DNA from: Saprospiraceae bacterium
GTDB taxonomy: Bacteria; Bacteroidota; Bacteroidia; Chitinophagales; Saprospiraceae
Direction: 5' to 3'
DNA length: 25,071 nucleotides
Assembly: GCA_016787375.1 (NCBI GenBank)
Contig: JAEUUM010000451.1
Location: 1-25,071 of the forward strand
Shown piece by piece: positions 24,803-25,071 of this stretch. Position 1 is the first letter of the stretch. Every line of letters starts with the position of its first letter. The notes under the pieces were generated by a model that searched no databases, was not told where the DNA came from, and saw only the letters and a list, made by a program, of their open reading frames with translations. The translations under genes were made by a program, and so were the position numbers.

Positions 24803-25071
24803 CTATCTTGCCAAAATGATTTTCCCAGTTCTCAACTCTTCGCTTTCCCCCTTAATAGAATAAAAATATATTCCGGGGGATAAAGCATTACCTGCACCGT
24901 CTTTTCCGTCCCATATTATTTGAAAGTTACCAGCAGGCACAAGGCTACCATCTATTAGCGTGCGAACTAATTGTCCATTCTCTGCATGCACGGATAGATA
25001 GAGATGCTCTTGTTTTAATAATGAAAGTTCAATTTTGGTGTCACTTACAAACGGATTAGGATAAATAAGTT
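24803..25071 (-). CDS. T9SS sorting-domain protein (3' end only)
   Basis: The frame is open to the right edge of the window, so only the last 89 residues are seen. It begins LIYPNPFVSDTKIELSLL, the normal opening of a T9SS type A sorting domain. It continues NGQLVRTLIDG..VPAGNFQIIWDGKDGAGNALSPGIYFY (split here), the FlgD-like Ig pattern common in such domains, and ends TGKIILAR. The catalytic or binding part of the protein is outside the window. Same orientation as the peroxidase pseudogene, ~370 nt upstream of it. Confidence 0.85.
   Translation of the reverse strand, partial: LIYPNPFVSDTKIELSLLKQEHLYLSVHAENGQLVRTLIDGSLVPAGNFQIIWDGKDGAGNALSPGIYFYSIKGESEELRTGKIILAR

Noticed and set aside
1..25071. 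CRISPR array, rRNA, tRNA, insertion sequence or defence island
   Set aside because: No regularly spaced repeats, cloverleaf-like or rRNA sequence, transposase, terminal inverted repeats or known defence gene were found on either strand by reading.

Overview
The window looks like a chromosomal segment of a Bacteroidota bacterium, probably of the Saprospiraceae/Cytophagales type (the lineage is inferred). Reasons: visibly AT-rich DNA; five large proteins end in type IX secretion (T9SS) C-terminal sorting domains of the 'YPNP...GxYxLxI...K' kind; several genes carry TAnnTTTG -7 promoter elements and no Shine-Dalgarno sequence; and RND efflux and arginine decarboxylase genes have the architecture usual for this phylum.

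Layout. 1-1015: 3' end of a PKD/T9SS secreted protein with a strong terminator. 1124-2320: a lone MFS transporter. 2429-9549: a metal-efflux operon. It encodes a small His/Asp-rich exported protein, a CzcA-type RND pump fused to its own TolC-like outer-membrane factor, a lipoprotein adaptor, and a ferritin-like/VIT1 (MbfA-like) membrane iron exporter whose start overlaps the adaptor stop by 4 nt. A hairpin terminator closes the operon. 9615-14022: housekeeping and envelope genes, namely an MBL-fold hydrolase, a PF04020 membrane protein, an LpxH-like phosphoesterase homologue that has lost most metal ligands, CorA, and a DUF937-TM-OmpA protein. 14273-17256: a tight speA-pabB-pabC operon (arginine decarboxylase, aminodeoxychorismate synthase and lyase). 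17546-25071: a long minus-strand run made mostly of T9SS-exported proteins: the C-terminus of a FlgD-like T9SS protein, a decayed animal-type haem peroxidase pseudogene, a YHYH protein with an SHD1-like domain and two membrane helices, a jelly-roll-like T9SS protein, a tandem Lcl/DUF1566 T9SS protein, and a HupE/UreJ-family membrane protein.

How it fits together. The plus-strand operon would move divalent metal and iron out of the cytoplasm and periplasm. CorA handles Mg2+ or similar ions. The minus-strand cluster is mainly cell-surface or secreted proteins with one metal-permease-like membrane protein; its joint function is not established.

No CRISPR array, rRNA, tRNA, insertion sequence, prophage or recognisable defence system was seen. 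The points most worth a second look are the degenerate LpxH-like pseudoenzyme, the peroxidase gene broken by four in-frame stops plus one frameshift, the internal signal peptide in the pump/outer-membrane fusion, the MbfA-like gene in an RND operon, and the topologically awkward YHYH protein.
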